Origin: Bacteroidales bacterium
Lineage (GTDB): Bacteria; Bacteroidota; Bacteroidia; Bacteroidales; UBA10428
Assembly: GCA_003508755.1 (NCBI GenBank)
Contig: DNTK01000284.1
Location: forward strand, 1 to 28,903
DNA length: 28,903 nucleotides
Direction of reading: 5' to 3'
Below, piece after piece: positions 5,620-12,690 of this stretch (position 1 is its first letter; every line of letters starts with the position of its first letter). The notes beneath the pieces were generated by a model. It had not been told where the DNA came from, did not search any database, and was given only the letters and a program-made list of their open reading frames with translations. The translations under genes were made by a program, and so were the position numbers.

Positions 5620-7485
5620 TTACTCATCCAGCTTCTCAGCCAATTCGAACCACCTTAACTCTTTAAGCTCTATTTCCGAAAGTAGTTCTCCGATTTGTTT
5701 GGAGGCATCGATTATCTGATCGTTCGATAGTTCACCTGAATTTAATTGATCTTCCAATTGTGATTTCTGAGTAGTTAATCCCTCAATTTCTTTTTCAAGC
5801 TGCTCATATTCTAATCGCTCGCTATAGGTAAGCTTATTTTGAGATTTTTGAGGCTTCGATATCTTGGGCTTTAAGCCCTCTTTTATTTTCCCGGCAGTTT
5901 TCTTCTGTTTTTCTGACCATTCGATATATTGCGTATAGTTGCCCGGATAATCCTTAACCATTCCTGTTCCGTTGAAAACAAAAACATGGTCTACCAATTC
6001 ATCAAGAAAATAGCGGTCGTGAGAAACTATTAAAACGCATCCTGAAAAATCCTGAAGGTATTCTTCCAGCACTTCGAGGGTGGCGATATCCAAGTCGTTG
6101 GTGGGTTCATCAAGAATTAAAAAATTCGGGCTTTGCATCAACACTGAGCAGAGGTATAAGCGTCTTTTTTCGCCCCCGCTGAGCTTATAAATATAATCGT
6201 ACTGTCGTGCCGGAGGAAATAAAAAGTGATTTAAAAACTGTGATGCAGTGATGATCGTACCATCTGATAGTTTTACAGTTTCTGCTATTTCGGTCAAGGC
6301 ATCGAGCACTTTCATTTTTTCATCGAAATGCAGGCCGTCTTGCCTGTAATATCCAAACTTTATAGTTTCGCCGGTTTCTATAGCCCCAGCAGCAGGTGTT
6401 AGTTTTTGTGTAACAATATCGAGAAATGTTGACTTCCCTGAGCCATTTGCACCCAGTATACCAATTTTCTCATAAGGATTAAAGGTATAAGAAAAATCTT
6501 TCAGATAGCAGTCACCATCCCAAAAGAAATCTAAATGCTTTGCAACCAGAATTTTCTTTCCGAGGCGCTTTCCACCCACATTAATTTTTACCTTTTCTTC
6601 ATTTCTCTTTTGGGCAGCCTTATCCTTTAATTGATAAAAATTCTCCATTCGGTACTTTGCTTTGGTACCGCGGGCTTTTGGCATGCGCCGCATCCATTCT
6701 GTCTCTTTCCGCAGCAGATTTTCAGCTTTAGAAACCTCCGCCATTTGTTGCTCAATGCGTTCGGCCCTCTTGCGCAGAAAATAAGAGTAATTACCCTTAT
6801 ATCGATAGATTTTCTGAAGGTCAATTTCGATGATATCGTTACATACCCGATCAAGAAAATAGCGGTCATGCGTAACCATTAAAAGTGTAACTTTTGATCG
6901 TTGCAAGTAATCTTCCAACCAGGTAATCGCATGCACATCGAGATGGTTGGTAGGCTCATCAAGTATGATAAAGTCTGGCTCATCTATTAACATTGCGGCC
7001 AAGGCAATGCGTTTTTTCTGACCGCCTGATAATTCGTTGATTTTTTGCTGAAAGTTGCTTATTCCAAGTTGAGAAAGCAACTGTTGTATTCTGCTCTCAT
7101 AATCCCATAGCTTTTCATTATCGATGCAAACCGACAATTCTTCAATCTTTTTTATGTTATTTTTCTCAACAGCTACCTCATACTCTTTTATCAAATCAAG
7201 AGAGGGATTATTAACATCAAAAATGGCTTCCAGAATCGATTTTGAAGCATCTAATTGTGGTTCCTGGGTTAAATAGCCAATCTTTTTTCCGGGTAAAAAT
7301 CTGTAAGCACCTGAATCATGTGATTCCTCACCAGCAAGAATATTTAACAGGGTAGTCTTTCCTGTACCATTTGCAGCAATTAATCCAGTTTTATCTCCCT
7401 CCTCAATCGAAAATGACACCTGTTTGAGTAACTGCAAATCCCCGATTGATTTCGATACTCCCTCAACTTCCAATATTGCTGGCAT
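5620..7485 (-). CDS. ABC-F family ATPase, Uup-like
   Basis: A soluble tandem-ATPase of 621 residues, without membrane segments, as in the ABC-F family that acts on ribosomes or nucleic acid structures. The first domain has the Walker A AANGTGKTT near residue 38, the signature LSGGQKKR, and Walker B IILDEPTNHLD. The second has GANGSGKST near 345, LSGGEKRR, and LILDEPTNDLD. A charged linker rich in Arg and Lys (MRRMPKARGTKAKYR) joins them. Residues about 540-621 form a C-terminal coiled coil (LTYSERLEYEQLEKEIEGLT), the hallmark of Uup, which in E. coli binds branched DNA and affects transposon excision and ribosome biogenesis. The NDLD rather than NHLD in the second half also resembles Uup. Substrate here is unproven. 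A candidate -7 box TACCTTTA lies at 7504-7511. Confidence 0.9.
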   Translation of the reverse strand: MPAILEVEGVSKSIGDLQLLKQVSFSIEEGDKTGLIAANGTGKTTLLNILAGEESHDSGAYRFLPGKKIGYLTQEPQLDASKSILEAIFDVNNPSLDLIKEYEVAVEKNNIKKIEELSVCIDNEKLWDYESRIQQLLSQLGISNFQQKINELSGGQKKRIALAAMLIDEPDFIILDEPTNHLDVHAITWLEDYLQRSKVTLLMVTHDRYFLDRVCNDIIEIDLQKIYRYKGNYSYFLRKRAERIEQQMAEVSKAENLLRKETEWMRRMPKARGTKAKYRMENFYQLKDKAAQKRNEEKVKINVGGKRLGKKILVAKHLDFFWDGDCYLKDFSYTFNPYEKIGILGANGSGKSTFLDIVTQKLTPAAGAIETGETIKFGYYRQDGLHFDEKMKVLDALTEIAETVKLSDGTIITASQFLNHFLFPPARQYDYIYKLSGGEKRRLYLCSVLMQSPNFLILDEPTNDLDIATLEVLEEYLQDFSGCVLIVSHDRYFLDELVDHVFVFNGTGMVKDYPGNYTQYIEWSEKQKKTAGKIKEGLKPKISKPQKSQNKLTYSERLEYEQLEKEIEGLTTQKSQLEDQLNSGELSNDQIIDASKQIGELLSEIELKELRWFELAEKLDE

Positions 7486-7745
7486 AATGAATTACATTTG
7501 GCGTAAAGGTACTATTATAGTGCTAAAGGGCATATGGACACGAGGGCAAAAGTTAAACTAAAGCTATCATGAATAAAATTTAGCTTGTAATTAGTTACCT
7601 ATCGAACATAACCATCGTCAAGGAATCTTAATTAGAACGAATATTCTTTGGCACTTTTGTATCTCCGCAGTTGGGTTCAACAAATTTGAACAATATCTTT
7701 AGGTTTCAATTATTAACTTTATCTTTTCATTATTGCAATTATAAC

Positions 7746-8402
7746 ATGACAAAAAAAGAACGCTTCGAATTTCTGATTAACTATTTTACTGAAGCTATGC
7801 CTGTTGCAGAAACAGAGCTTGATTACACAGACCCATATGAATTAATTGTAGCTGTTATTTTGTCCGCGCAATGCACCGATAAACGTGTTAATATCATTAC
7901 CCCCCCTCTGTTTGAAGCTTATCCGTCGGTATATGATATGGCCAAAGCCACCCCGGAAGATATATTTGAATACATAAGAAGTTGTTCTTATCCCAACAAT
8001 AAAGCCAAACACCTGGCAGGTATGGCACAAATGCTCGTCGAAGAATTTAAGGGTGAGGTACCGGCAGACATTACTGAATTACAAAAGTTACCCGGTGTAG
8101 GACGCAAAACGGCCAATGTAATAGCCTCGGTAATATATAACATGCCTGCTCTGGCGGTCGATACGCATGTATTCCGGGTTTCTGCCCGAATTGGTTTAAC
8201 AACCCATGCGAAAACACCCCTGCAAACAGAGCAGCAGCTAGTTAAATATATACCTGATGACCTAATACCCAAAGCACACCACTGGCTCATTTTGCATGGA
8301 CGATACACCTGCATTGCTCGAAACCCCAAATGCGGGAAATGCGGTTTGAAAGAAATTTGCAAGCATTATACGAAACTGAAAAAACAATCAAGTGTTGATT
8401 AA
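7746..8402 (+). CDS. nth: Endonuclease III, DNA glycosylase/AP lyase
   Basis: Removes oxidised pyrimidines and nicks the resulting abasic site in base excision repair. Translating from ATG 7746 gives 218 residues, close to the 211 of E. coli Nth. The helix-hairpin-helix motif LPGVGRKTANVIA at 115-127 contains the catalytic Lys121, followed by catalytic Asp139 in VDTHVFRVS. The C-terminal 4Fe-4S cluster has the standard C-X6-C-X2-C-X5-C spacing (Cys189, 196, 199, 205). The open frame extends upstream to a TTG at 7671, but the extra 25 residues do not belong to the family. It diverges from the ABC-F gene across a 260-base spacer holding a 6+6 bp dyad at 7675-7691. Confidence 0.96.
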   Translation: MTKKERFEFLINYFTEAMPVAETELDYTDPYELIVAVILSAQCTDKRVNIITPPLFEAYPSVYDMAKATPEDIFEYIRSCSYPNNKAKHLAGMAQMLVEEFKGEVPADITELQKLPGVGRKTANVIASVIYNMPALAVDTHVFRVSARIGLTTHAKTPLQTEQQLVKYIPDDLIPKAHHWLILHGRYTCIARNPKCGKCGLKEICKHYTKLKKQSSVD

Positions 8403-8439
8403 TAAAGGGGTTTAGGTTTTTCTAAGAAACCTATAATAT

Positions 8440-8447
8440 TAACTTTG
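8440..8447 (+). promoter_or_regulatory. Candidate -7 promoter box
   Basis: TAACTTTG matches the TAnnTTTG consensus, 32 bases before the ATG at 8480. A 7 bp hairpin (TAGGTTT / AAACCTA, about 8412-8432) lies just before it and may end nth transcription, though it lacks a clear T-run. The -33 match is weak. Confidence 0.45.
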
Positions 8448-8479
8448 TACTAATTACAATTAAGCTGTCTGCAGTGAGA

Positions 8480-9364
8480 ATGAAGTTCTTAGTGAGAATC
8501 ATATTTTTATTTTTCATATTAACGGTACCCAGTAGTTTTACCATTAAACGTATCGATTACCGCGAAGGTATGCACAACAATGTGTGCAAGGTTTTAAAAA
8601 ATAATATCCTTGTATACTTTGTTTTTGTCGATACAAGAACTACAGCACCATGGACAGAATACGACATTCGGTCTACCCTGGATTCTATGGATGTCGCAGT
8701 AAGGTGGATTGAAGATCAGGCAAGACAGGCAGGAATACCTCTCAACATTCGCACCGACTATTATATTGGATCTGAATACACCACTGTTCGAAAAAATCTG
8801 GCCTATGGCACCGTAATGGAAACAGCTAAAACTCCCAATACACGGAAAGGATTAGCGGAATTAAATAAATGGGCTGACGGAATAGCTGCGCGTATCGGAA
8901 AAGATGTTCATATCACTACAAAAGATGGTATTCCTGAAATTAAAAATCCAAGAAATAAAGAACGATTGGTAGCCCACCTGCGCGATGTACATCAGCTCGA
9001 AAGTGTCGCCTTGCTTTATCTCGTTAACAATTACTACCGGAACGATATTTCCTTAGCAGTAAATCACATGCACACAAACGATATTGAATTTGCCATCACA
9101 AGCTACAAGTATCCTTCGGTTATTGCACAAAATATTTTAAATCTTTTTGGAGCTGCCGATTTATCAAAAACCCTGTATCGCAAAAATGAGAAAAAAATAA
9201 AGTTAGCCGCGGAATACTTCCCCTACGATATTATGCAGGACGTATATGCAAAAAGCGTTAATGAACTGGAAATTGGTGAGTTTACACAATATCTGATAGG
9301 ATGGAAAGATAAACTTGATCAGAAATACCAGGTATTATTAACCGATGGGTTTGCTAATTTTTAA
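8480..9364 (+). CDS. Secreted protein resembling a metallopeptidase with lost HExxH
   Basis: A 294-residue protein with an N-terminal hydrophobic export signal (residues 1-20), so likely periplasmic or secreted. I do not recognise a named family. The region IAQNILNLFGAADL at 215-228 lines up with the zinc-binding helix pattern AHEILHLFGAxDL seen in many secreted metallopeptidase-like proteins, but the HExxH positions read Q-N-I-L-N. It is followed by YFPYDIM (246-252), which resembles a Met-turn, then IGEFTQYLIGW at 265-275. This suggests a non-catalytic relative, by motif resemblance only. ATG 8480 is chosen over the GTG at 8474, which would add two residues. It is followed by a separate promoter, so it is probably monocistronic. 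Confidence 0.85.
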   Translation: MKFLVRIIFLFFILTVPSSFTIKRIDYREGMHNNVCKVLKNNILVYFVFVDTRTTAPWTEYDIRSTLDSMDVAVRWIEDQARQAGIPLNIRTDYYIGSEYTTVRKNLAYGTVMETAKTPNTRKGLAELNKWADGIAARIGKDVHITTKDGIPEIKNPRNKERLVAHLRDVHQLESVALLYLVNNYYRNDISLAVNHMHTNDIEFAITSYKYPSVIAQNILNLFGAADLSKTLYRKNEKKIKLAAEYFPYDIMQDVYAKSVNELEIGEFTQYLIGWKDKLDQKYQVLLTDGFANF

Positions 9365-9398
9365 ATAAAATCGATATTTTCGCAAGCAACAAGCAAAT

Positions 9399-9429
9399 TT
9401 TGGATATAAGAAATAAAATATTAATTTTA
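9399..9429 (+). promoter_or_regulatory. Bacteroidota-type promoter of the 9480-10871 operon
   Basis: TTTG (9399-9402), a 19-base spacer, then TAATTTTA (9422-9429). This matches the -33 TTTG and -7 TAnnTTTG consensus with one mismatch and the expected spacing. The next ATG is 50 bases downstream. Confidence 0.65.
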
Positions 9430-9479
9430 CTACTAAACAATAAGGAAAACAAGAGTTCCTAACCCCTAAAACACGAATA

Positions 9480-10418
9480 ATGCTACAAAACAACACTATC
9501 TCATCTATCAGCAAGTTATTTGTCGCATTTCTGCTAGTTTTTTCTATATCATCCTGTCAATCAGGACAAAAGAAAACCGACAAAGATATTAGTATCGACG
9601 ATTTCCTAACTGAGGATGTTATTTTTGACGATATTGATAAGGCTAAAAAGATTTTCTATTCATTGCCATCACCACTTGAAACGGCATTAATCATGAAGTC
9701 GGCAGGTGCCAAATATGATCAGGAAATCTTAAATTCGATTGACAATGTGCAGAATTACACAACAAATCGATCCATGGCCTTAAACTTAGGCATTTACACG
9801 ACTGATTTAAGTTTTGCCAGCTTATTTGAACAAACTCAGGCATCAATCGATTACATGGGAGCCGCCCGGGCCATGGCAGAAGGATTGGATATCACCGACG
9901 CCATTAACAGGGATACCATGGAGAAACTTGAAGCCAACCTTAATAACCGTGATGTGGTTATGGATATTATTTCCGAAACTTTCCTTAACTCCAGTTCGTA
10001 TCTAAAGGAAAATGAACGACAGGATGTGGCGGCAATAGTCTTGGTTGGTGGTTGGATTGAAGGCCTTTATCTGGCAGCGGAACTCACGGAAGGACAACCT
10101 GTTAAAAACAATAAGCTTGTTGACAGAATTTTGGAACAAAAATTATCATTAAATATCGTACATCGCTTATTAGAAGATAATAAAACCAAAAATTCCGGTG
10201 AAGTAAATGATGATATTATCGAACTAATTGCCGAGCTTCAGGATTTAAAGTCAGCTTTTGATAAAGTAAATGTTGAAACAACACAACCCTCGGTTGAAGG
10301 TGAAAATGCAGAAGGTGTAGCAAATATTAGATCAAGAACCACTGTAAGTGTTGAACAAGAAGATTTTGTAGCTTTGCAAGCATCAATTGTTAAATTAAGA
10401 ACCAGCTTCGTACAATAA
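9480..10418 (+). CDS. Lipoprotein of unknown function
   Basis: A 312-residue protein with a signal peptide and lipobox (FSISSC, Cys at residue 26), so membrane-anchored in the cell envelope. The mature part is mostly helical in appearance, with no Cys-rich, beta-barrel or catalytic motif. Recognisable stretches include LPSPLETALIMKSAGA near 58-73, MALNLGIYTTDLSFASLFEQ near 99-118, and IVLVGGWIEGLYLAAELT near 183-200. I cannot name the family. It starts an apparent two-gene operon: its stop is 12 bases before the next ATG, and a terminator follows that gene. The partner is another exported protein, so both probably act together in the envelope. Confidence 0.88.
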   Translation: MLQNNTISSISKLFVAFLLVFSISSCQSGQKKTDKDISIDDFLTEDVIFDDIDKAKKIFYSLPSPLETALIMKSAGAKYDQEILNSIDNVQNYTTNRSMALNLGIYTTDLSFASLFEQTQASIDYMGAARAMAEGLDITDAINRDTMEKLEANLNNRDVVMDIISETFLNSSSYLKENERQDVAAIVLVGGWIEGLYLAAELTEGQPVKNNKLVDRILEQKLSLNIVHRLLEDNKTKNSGEVNDDIIELIAELQDLKSAFDKVNVETTQPSVEGENAEGVANIRSRTTVSVEQEDFVALQASIVKLRTSFVQ

Positions 10419-10430
10419 ATAAGAAAAACC

Positions 10431-10871
10431 ATGAGAAAAGTTTACCTACTGTTTCTGATAGTTCTCATTGCCGCATTCTCAGCAACAAATAGTTATTCGC
10501 AATGTAAAGGATTTGCAAAAAAGATTTGCAAACTTGAGCTAATGCCTTACATTCACGATGGAGCATACCATGCTGCAATCTTAACTGAAGGAGAGGAAGC
10601 TGAACTATACAAAACCTTCTACAGCGGACAAGACTATCGCATAGCTATATGCGGAACCGATGCATTACCCGATATTGAATTCCAGGTTGTTGATGCTTAC
10701 AAAAATGTGTTGTACGATAATACCAAGAATGATATGTCGCGCATTTGGGATTTTCAACTTGATGCCTCACAAAACTTAAAAATTGCTATAAAAGTGCCGG
10801 TATCCAGCGAGCAAACAGAATACCCGGCGAGTGGCTGTGTAGCCATTATGTTTGGATTTAAAGAAGAATAA
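10431..10871 (+). CDS. Small secreted protein of unknown function
   Basis: A 146-residue protein with a typical signal peptide (MRKVYLLFLIVLIAAFSATNSYSQ), probably cleaved after about residue 24. The mature part has Cys residues at about 25, 32, 66 and 137 that could form disulfides, and looks beta-rich with segments such as GQDYRIAICGTDALPDIEFQV and LKIAIKVPV, suggesting a small beta-sandwich. No named family was recognised. It sits 12 bases after the lipoprotein and just before a strong terminator, which supports a two-gene operon. Confidence 0.85.
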   Translation: MRKVYLLFLIVLIAAFSATNSYSQCKGFAKKICKLELMPYIHDGAYHAAILTEGEEAELYKTFYSGQDYRIAICGTDALPDIEFQVVDAYKNVLYDNTKNDMSRIWDFQLDASQNLKIAIKVPVSSEQTEYPASGCVAIMFGFKEE

Positions 10872-10893
10872 CAAAACTTATCTACCATATAAC

Positions 10894-10926
10894 AAACCCG
10901 ATTCTTGACAGAATCGGGTTTTTTAT
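10894..10926 (+). terminator. Rho-independent terminator after 9480-10871 operon
   Basis: AAACCCGATTCT (10894-10905) and AGAATCGGGTTT (10910-10921) form a perfect 12 bp stem with a TGAC loop, followed by TTTTATT. Confidence 0.92.
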
Positions 10927-11013
10927 TGCATGAAGCAAAATAATTGGCATGAAAAATGAATAACCTAATTCTTTTTTTTACGTTACTAATTAAAACACAT
11001 AAAACACGAAACA

Positions 11014-11832
11014 ATGAGAAAGATAATAAGCTCGATTTCAATAATTGCATTACTGCTTACCAGCTGCGAATGGCTTGATGAGAATCTGCCTGCCGCCCTC
11101 AGCGAGGAAGAAGTTATAGAAGGATTGAAAACAGCACTGGAAATAGGTGCCGATTCAGCTTCATCTTCTCTATCTGTATTAAACGGATATTATGGCGATG
11201 CACTGGTAAAGATTCCATTGCCTCAAGAAGCCGAATCGGTTCGTAATATGATCAATGGAAACTCTACACTTGCCAGCATTAGCGATTTGGTAGGACTGGA
11301 TGATGCTTTTGAGAACGTTATTGTTGCTGTGAATCGTGCCGCCGAAGATGCTGCCAGAGAAGCCACACCAATATTTGTTGATGCCATTACAGATATGACT
11401 ATTTCTGATGGCTGGGATATATTAAATGGTGTTGTCCCGGCATCTTCTTTTAAAAATTCAGGAGATTTTGATTCAACTGCAGCAACTCAATACCTAATGA
11501 ACCAAACATATAATCCACTTACGAATTTGTATGCACCAAAAATTAATGCTTCGCTTGACAAAACCTTAATTGGTGACAAATCGGCTGTAGATATCTGGAG
11601 AGACCTTACCGGAACTTACAACAACTTTGTTGGACGTACTGATGTAACGATCGCCCTGACACTTTCTGGTATTGACCTCCCTTCAAACATCAATGATGAT
11701 TTGGGTGAGTTTTCAACACAAAAGGCTCTCGACGGTATATATTATAAAGTGGGCGAAGAAGAAAAGAAAATACGTCGCAATCCGTTTGAATGGGCATTAG
11801 ACATCTTGCACAGAGTGTTTGGCAATTTATAA
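11014..11832 (+). CDS. DUF4197 lipoprotein
   Basis: A 272-residue envelope lipoprotein with a short signal and lipobox (ALLLTSC, Cys at residue 18). The rest matches the DUF4197 pattern: an early EEVIEGLKTALEIGADSA, then GYYGDALVKIPLPQEAE, AVNRAAEDAAREATPIFVDAITDM, SGDFDSTAATQYLMNQTY, and a C-terminal LDGIYYKVGEEEKKIRRNP ending in LHRVFGNL. The function of DUF4197 proteins is not established. The gene stands alone between two terminators. A possible promoter, TTG with a 19-base spacer to TAATTCTT, lies near 10944-10976 but has two mismatches. Confidence 0.92.
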   Translation: MRKIISSISIIALLLTSCEWLDENLPAALSEEEVIEGLKTALEIGADSASSSLSVLNGYYGDALVKIPLPQEAESVRNMINGNSTLASISDLVGLDDAFENVIVAVNRAAEDAAREATPIFVDAITDMTISDGWDILNGVVPASSFKNSGDFDSTAATQYLMNQTYNPLTNLYAPKINASLDKTLIGDKSAVDIWRDLTGTYNNFVGRTDVTIALTLSGIDLPSNINDDLGEFSTQKALDGIYYKVGEEEKKIRRNPFEWALDILHRVFGNL

Positions 11833-11858
11833 AATACCTAACCACTATTATATTTACT

Positions 11859-11888
11859 GGCGTTGCAGTTATTGGCAACGCCTTTTTT
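11859..11888 (+). terminator. Rho-independent terminator after DUF4197 gene
   Basis: GGCGTTGC (11859-11866) pairs with GCAACGCC (11875-11882) around an 8-base loop, followed by six T. The opposite strand lacks a T-run, so it serves only the plus-strand gene. Confidence 0.9.
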
Positions 11889-11899
11889 ATGATATGCTA

Positions 11900-12676
11900 T
11901 TAAAACCTTAGGTGCTTTACCGATAGACCATGATCGCGGATCTCAATCAATGCATCTACGCCAATCTTAATTTGTGTTTCTACATAATTATTAGTAACGA
12001 GCTTGTCACTATCATCTGTTTTAACGCCTTCGGGTGTCATGGGTTGATCGGAAACCAAGAGCAATGACCCTGTTGGTATCTCATTCGTAAAACCTGTAAT
12101 AAAAATGGTTGCTGTTTCCATATCGATGCCCATAGCTCTTACAGAACGCAAATAGTTTTTGAATTCAGTGTCGTATTCCCATACTCTTCTGTTGGTTGTG
12201 TATATGGTCCCGGTCCAGTAATCGCATTGAAATTTACGAATGGTATTTGATACTGCTTTTTGCAGACTAAATGCCGGTAAAGCAGGCACCTCCGAAGGAA
12301 GGTAGTCGTTGGAAGTACCTTCCCCTCTTATTGCTGCAATGGGAAGTATAAAATCACCCAGTTTATTCTTCTTTTTTAACCCGCCGCATTTTCCCAAAAA
12401 TAATACAGCCTTCGGCTCAATAGCACTTAATAAGTCCATTATTGTGGCAGCATTGGCACTTCCCATGCCAAAATTTATCATAGTTATATCGCCTCTGGTA
12501 ACACTTGGCATATTTGTATCCTCGCCTTGAATACTTACCTGGTGCATTTCTGCAAAAATTTCGAGGTACTTGTTGAAATTTGTAAGAAGTATAAATTTCC
12601 CGAAATCTTCCAGTGGAATACCGGTGTATCGCGGAAGCCAGTTACTCACTATATCGTGTTTGGTTTTCATAGGCAC
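11900..12676 (-). CDS. amn: AMP nucleosidase
   Basis: Hydrolyses AMP to adenine and ribose-5-phosphate, adjusting adenylate pools. The 258-residue product belongs to the purine nucleoside phosphorylase fold: INFGMGSANAATIMDLL near 68-84, the phosphate/ribose loop FLGKCGGLKKKNKLGDFILP near 93-112, and AMGIDMETATIF near 182-193 holding the nucleoside-binding Met-Glu. This is the short form found in Bacteroidota, lacking the N-terminal domain of the 484-residue E. coli enzyme. Alternative starts are ATG 12676 (MPMKTK) and 12670 (MKTK). It starts 14-20 bases after uvrA, so the two are probably cotranscribed. A different nucleoside phosphorylase activity is possible but less likely. Confidence 0.88.
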   Translation of the reverse strand: MPMKTKHDIVSNWLPRYTGIPLEDFGKFILLTNFNKYLEIFAEMHQVSIQGEDTNMPSVTRGDITMINFGMGSANAATIMDLLSAIEPKAVLFLGKCGGLKKKNKLGDFILPIAAIRGEGTSNDYLPSEVPALPAFSLQKAVSNTIRKFQCDYWTGTIYTTNRRVWEYDTEFKNYLRSVRAMGIDMETATIFITGFTNEIPTGSLLLVSDQPMTPEGVKTDDSDKLVTNNYVETQIKIGVDALIEIRDHGLSVKHLRF

Positions 12677-12690
12677 ATTAAAATAATGGG

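Noticed and set aside
7675..7691. GTTCAA-N5-TTGAAC dyad upstream of nth
   Set aside because: Only 6 bp arms with no recognisable promoter overlap; too weak to call an operator.
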